64,000 nt of DNA from assembly GCA_963848495.1 (NCBI GenBank), contig CAWKDV010000004.1, forward strand, positions 1,860,001 to 1,924,000, read 5' to 3'. This DNA comes from JAICJR01 sp963848495. GTDB taxonomy: Bacteria > Actinomycetota > Thermoleophilia > Solirubrobacterales > Thermoleophilaceae. The position numbers were made by a program, and so were the translations under genes. Under the pieces are notes generated by a model that saw only the letters and a list, made by a program, of their open reading frames with translations, was not told the origin of the DNA and searched no databases. Every line of letters starts with the position of its first letter. The first letter of the stretch is position 1. Shown piece by piece: positions 61,772-64,000 of the stretch.

Positions 61772-63682
61772 ATGACCGCCGCTCTCACCACTTCCGATAT
61801 CGCAACCTTGCCGCAGCTGGCCCGACAGTTGCGCGTCGATTCGATCCGGGCGAGCACGAGCGCAGGCTCCGGTCATCCCACCTCGAGCATGTCGGCTGCC
61901 GATGTCCTCGCGGTGCTCATTGCTCGCCACCTGCGCTACGACTGGGATCAGCCCGGGGCGGATGGCAACGACCACCTGATCTTCTCCAAGGGGCACGCCT
62001 CACCGTTGCTGTACTCCCTCTACAAGGCCGTCGGGGTGGTGTCCGACGAGGAGTTGATGACCGGCTACCGGCGCTTCGGGTCCCGCCTGCAGGGCCATCC
62101 GACTCCGGTGCTGCCGTGGGTCGACGTTGCCACCGGGTCGCTCGGCCAGGGCCTGCCCTACGGGGTGGGCGTGGCGCTGGCGGGGAAATATCTCGATCGC
62201 GTGCCGTTTCGCGTCTGGGTGCTCTGCGGCGACAGCGAGCTGGCGGAGGGCTCGATCTGGGAGGCGCTGGACAAAGCCGCCCACTACGAGCTATCGAATC
62301 TCGTCGCAATCGTCGACGTCAACCGGCTCGGCCAGCGCGGGCCGACCGAGCTGGGCTGGGATCTCGATGCCTACGCCCGCCGCGCTGAGGCCTTCGGGGC
62401 GCACGTGCTGGAAGTCGACGGGCACGATTTGAGCGCTGTGGACGACGCCTTGGCGGAGGCGGCTCGGGCGGAGGACAGGCCGACCGTGGTTCTCGCCCGG
62501 ACCATCAAAGGTCGCGGGTTCTCAGAAGTCGAAGATCACGAGGGCTGGCACGGCAAGCCGTTTCCGGAGGACATGGCGGCGCGAGCAATCGCCGAGCTTG
62601 GCGGGCAGAGCAACCTGCTGGTGCGCGGACCTTTGCCCGCTCTCGAGTCGGTGAACGGCGCCGCCCCGGCGCCCGAGACCGACCCGGGCATCTCGTCGCC
62701 GAGCTACGCGCGAGGCGAGAAGGTGGCTACCCGCCAAGCCTACGGTGAAGCCCTGAAGGCGCTCGGCAGCCGCCGTCCGGGGGTGGTCGCGCTCGACGGC
62801 GAGGTGAGCAACTCCACCCGCGCCGACCTGTTCGCCAAGGCCTATCCGGACCGCTACTTCGAGATGTTCATCGCCGAGCAGCAGCTCGTGGCGTCGGCCG
62901 TCGGGCTGAGCGTTCGTCGCTACATCCCGTTCGCCTCGACCTTCGCGGCGTTCCTCACGCGCGCGTACGACTTCATCCGCATGGCGTCCGTCTCCCAGGC
63001 GAACGTGCGCCTGGTCGGCTCCCACGCCGGTGTCGAGATCGGCGCCGACGGGCCCTCGCAGATGGCGCTCGAGGACCTCGCGATGATGCGCGCCGTACAG
63101 GGATCCTCGGTGTTCTACCCCAGTGACGCCGTCAGCACCGCCGCGCTGGTGGACGTGATGGCCGACACCGACGGGATCAGCTATCTGCGCACCACTCGCG
63201 GTGCCTATCCGGTGCTCTACGACGCCGGGGAGCCCTTCCCGGCCGGCGGCTCGAAGCTCCTTCGGTCTGATCCGTCGGACGCGGTGACGCTGATCGGCGC
63301 CGGCGTGACCTTGCACGAATGCCTGCTCGCCGCCGATCAACTCGCGCGGGACGGCATCCGCGCACGCGTCATCGACCTGTATTCGATCAAGCCCATCGAC
63401 AGCGAGACGCTGATCGCCGCCGCCGACGCCACCCAGGGCCGGATCGTGGTCGCCGAGGACCACCACCCCGAGGGCGGTCTCGGCTCAGCAGTGGCGTCTG
63501 CACTACTGGCGGCGGGAGTACAGCAATTGCACCTGGCGCACCTGAGCGTGTCCGAGCTGCCGGGCTCCGGCACGACAGGAGAACTGTTGAGGGCAGCCGG
63601 CATCGACGCCGCTCACATCGCGTTGGTCGCCGTCGCGCTGGTCGAAGAGGGCGAATGGCCCCGCGTAGCGGCGAGCGGGTGA
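61772..63682 (+). CDS. tkt: transketolase
   Basis: Thiamine-diphosphate enzyme shuttling two-carbon units in the non-oxidative pentose phosphate branch. 636 residues. Landmarks: SAGSGHPTSSMSAADVLAVL, FSKGHASPLLYSLYKAVG, VATGSLGQGLPYGVGVALAG, the ThDP motif GDSELAEGSIWEALDKAAHY to NRLGQRGP, the catalytic Glu in EMFIAEQQLVASAVGLSVRR, and GVEIGADGPSQMALEDLAMM. The layout follows the animal/archaeal-like transketolase group rather than E. coli TktA. Start ATG 61772. The stop overlaps the next gene's GTG by 4 bases. Intact. Confidence 0.95.
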   Translation: MTAALTTSDIATLPQLARQLRVDSIRASTSAGSGHPTSSMSAADVLAVLIARHLRYDWDQPGADGNDHLIFSKGHASPLLYSLYKAVGVVSDEELMTGYRRFGSRLQGHPTPVLPWVDVATGSLGQGLPYGVGVALAGKYLDRVPFRVWVLCGDSELAEGSIWEALDKAAHYELSNLVAIVDVNRLGQRGPTELGWDLDAYARRAEAFGAHVLEVDGHDLSAVDDALAEAARAEDRPTVVLARTIKGRGFSEVEDHEGWHGKPFPEDMAARAIAELGGQSNLLVRGPLPALESVNGAAPAPETDPGISSPSYARGEKVATRQAYGEALKALGSRRPGVVALDGEVSNSTRADLFAKAYPDRYFEMFIAEQQLVASAVGLSVRRYIPFASTFAAFLTRAYDFIRMASVSQANVRLVGSHAGVEIGADGPSQMALEDLAMMRAVQGSSVFYPSDAVSTAALVDVMADTDGISYLRTTRGAYPVLYDAGEPFPAGGSKLLRSDPSDAVTLIGAGVTLHECLLAADQLARDGIRARVIDLYSIKPIDSETLIAAADATQGRIVVAEDHHPEGGLGSAVASALLAAGVQQLHLAHLSVSELPGSGTTGELLRAAGIDAAHIALVAVALVEEGEWPRVAASG

Positions 63683-64000
63683 GCGCGCCGGCCCGCCACC
63701 ACGTGGTAGTGGTGGGTGGCGGCTTTGGCGGCATCGAGGCTGTGAAGCGTCTCGCGCGCGCCACGGTGGACGTGACCCTCGTGGACCGCCGCAACTTCCA
63801 CCTCTTCCAACCGCTCACCTACCAGGTGGCGACGGGCGTGCTCTCGCAAGGCGAGGTCGCCTTCTCTCTACGGGCGCTGTTTCACCGGGCGAAGAACGTG
63901 CGCGTGATGTTGGCCGAGGTGACGGGATTCGACCTGGACGCGCGCGAGGTCAGGCTCGATTCCGTTACCGGAGGGCACACGCCGGACACGCTCGGCTACG
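63679..64000 (+). CDS. NAD(P)/FAD-dependent oxidoreductase, NDH-2-like, N-terminal part (cut by window edge)
   Basis: First 107 residues of a flavoprotein in the type II NADH dehydrogenase/sulfide-quinone reductase group. FAD motif HHVVVVGGGFGGIEAVKRLA, then VDVTLVDRRNFHLFQPLTYQ and VATGVLSQGEVAFSLRALFH, the typical NDH-2 opening. GTG 63679 overlaps the tkt stop (GTGA); ATG 63655 is an in-frame alternative. Coupled to tkt, so it may re-oxidise NADH formed by the pathway. The rest is to the right of the window. Confidence 0.9.
   Translation, partial: MSAPARHHVVVVGGGFGGIEAVKRLARATVDVTLVDRRNFHLFQPLTYQVATGVLSQGEVAFSLRALFHRAKNVRVMLAEVTGFDLDAREVRLDSVTGGHTPDTLGY

Overview
The window is high-GC and almost fully coding. 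It looks like an actinobacterial chromosome, most likely class Thermoleophilia (Solirubrobacterales/Gaiellales-like). That placement is inferred from the gene set and protein style: OpcA, LytR-CpsA-Psr protein, eukaryote/archaeal-type GlyRS, the ffs-dnaX-ybaB-recR neighbourhood and a Clp-N/HTH pair. No rRNA marker is present.

Layout. 1-3.6 kb: start of metG, then rsmI, a ROK sugar kinase and an LCP cell-wall ligase. 4.2-5.45 kb: a complete IS30-family element with 14-bp inverted repeats. 5.6-15 kb: an accessory island with an FmdB zinc-ribbon protein, a broken TIR/deoxyribosyltransferase-like gene, orphan membrane proteins, and a prophage-like block (HK97-type capsid, ParB-like DNA-binding protein, excisionase-like protein, tyrosine recombinase), nearly all frameshifted. 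15.2-30 kb: glyS, GST/VOC/TetR, asparaginase, hsp20-lon, an MBL hydrolase, mdh and icd. 30-35 kb: a site-2 protease, then sdhA-sdhB-CCG subunit, a succinate dehydrogenase operon without a recognisable haem-b membrane anchor. 35-49 kb: Clp-N/HTH regulators with a paired operator, an MFS exporter, rpiA, a LuxR protein, a Tat-type phosphoesterase, lysC-asd, a GH3 enzyme, recR, ybaB and dnaX. 49.4-52.9 kb: a membrane glycosyltransferase-like gene, SRP RNA, tRNA-Val(CAC) and mobile-element debris. 52.9-64 kb: a pentose phosphate cluster: glucose dehydrogenase-like SDR, tal, pgi, gnd, opcA, zwf, sugar transporter, tkt, then a partial type II NADH dehydrogenase-like gene.

The sugar genes form a coherent unit. 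Zwf with its partner OpcA and Gnd give the oxidative branch; Tal, Tkt and (38 kb) RpiA the non-oxidative branch; Pgi joins it to glycolysis; the MFS porter and the ROK kinase can feed hexose in. Mdh, Icd and SdhABE cover three TCA steps.

A strong overall feature is that about twenty genes, including essential ones (dnaX, recR, icd, mdh, sdhB, lysC), are split by single-base indels while conserved protein sequence continues in the neighbouring frame. This looks mainly like sequencing or assembly error, so many apparent pseudogenes here should be treated with caution. The most interesting new-looking signals are a pair of 43-nt nested palindromes whose arms differ but still pair, heptanucleotide tandem repeats in three intergenic gaps, and the paired 18-bp operator in front of the Clp-N regulator pair.
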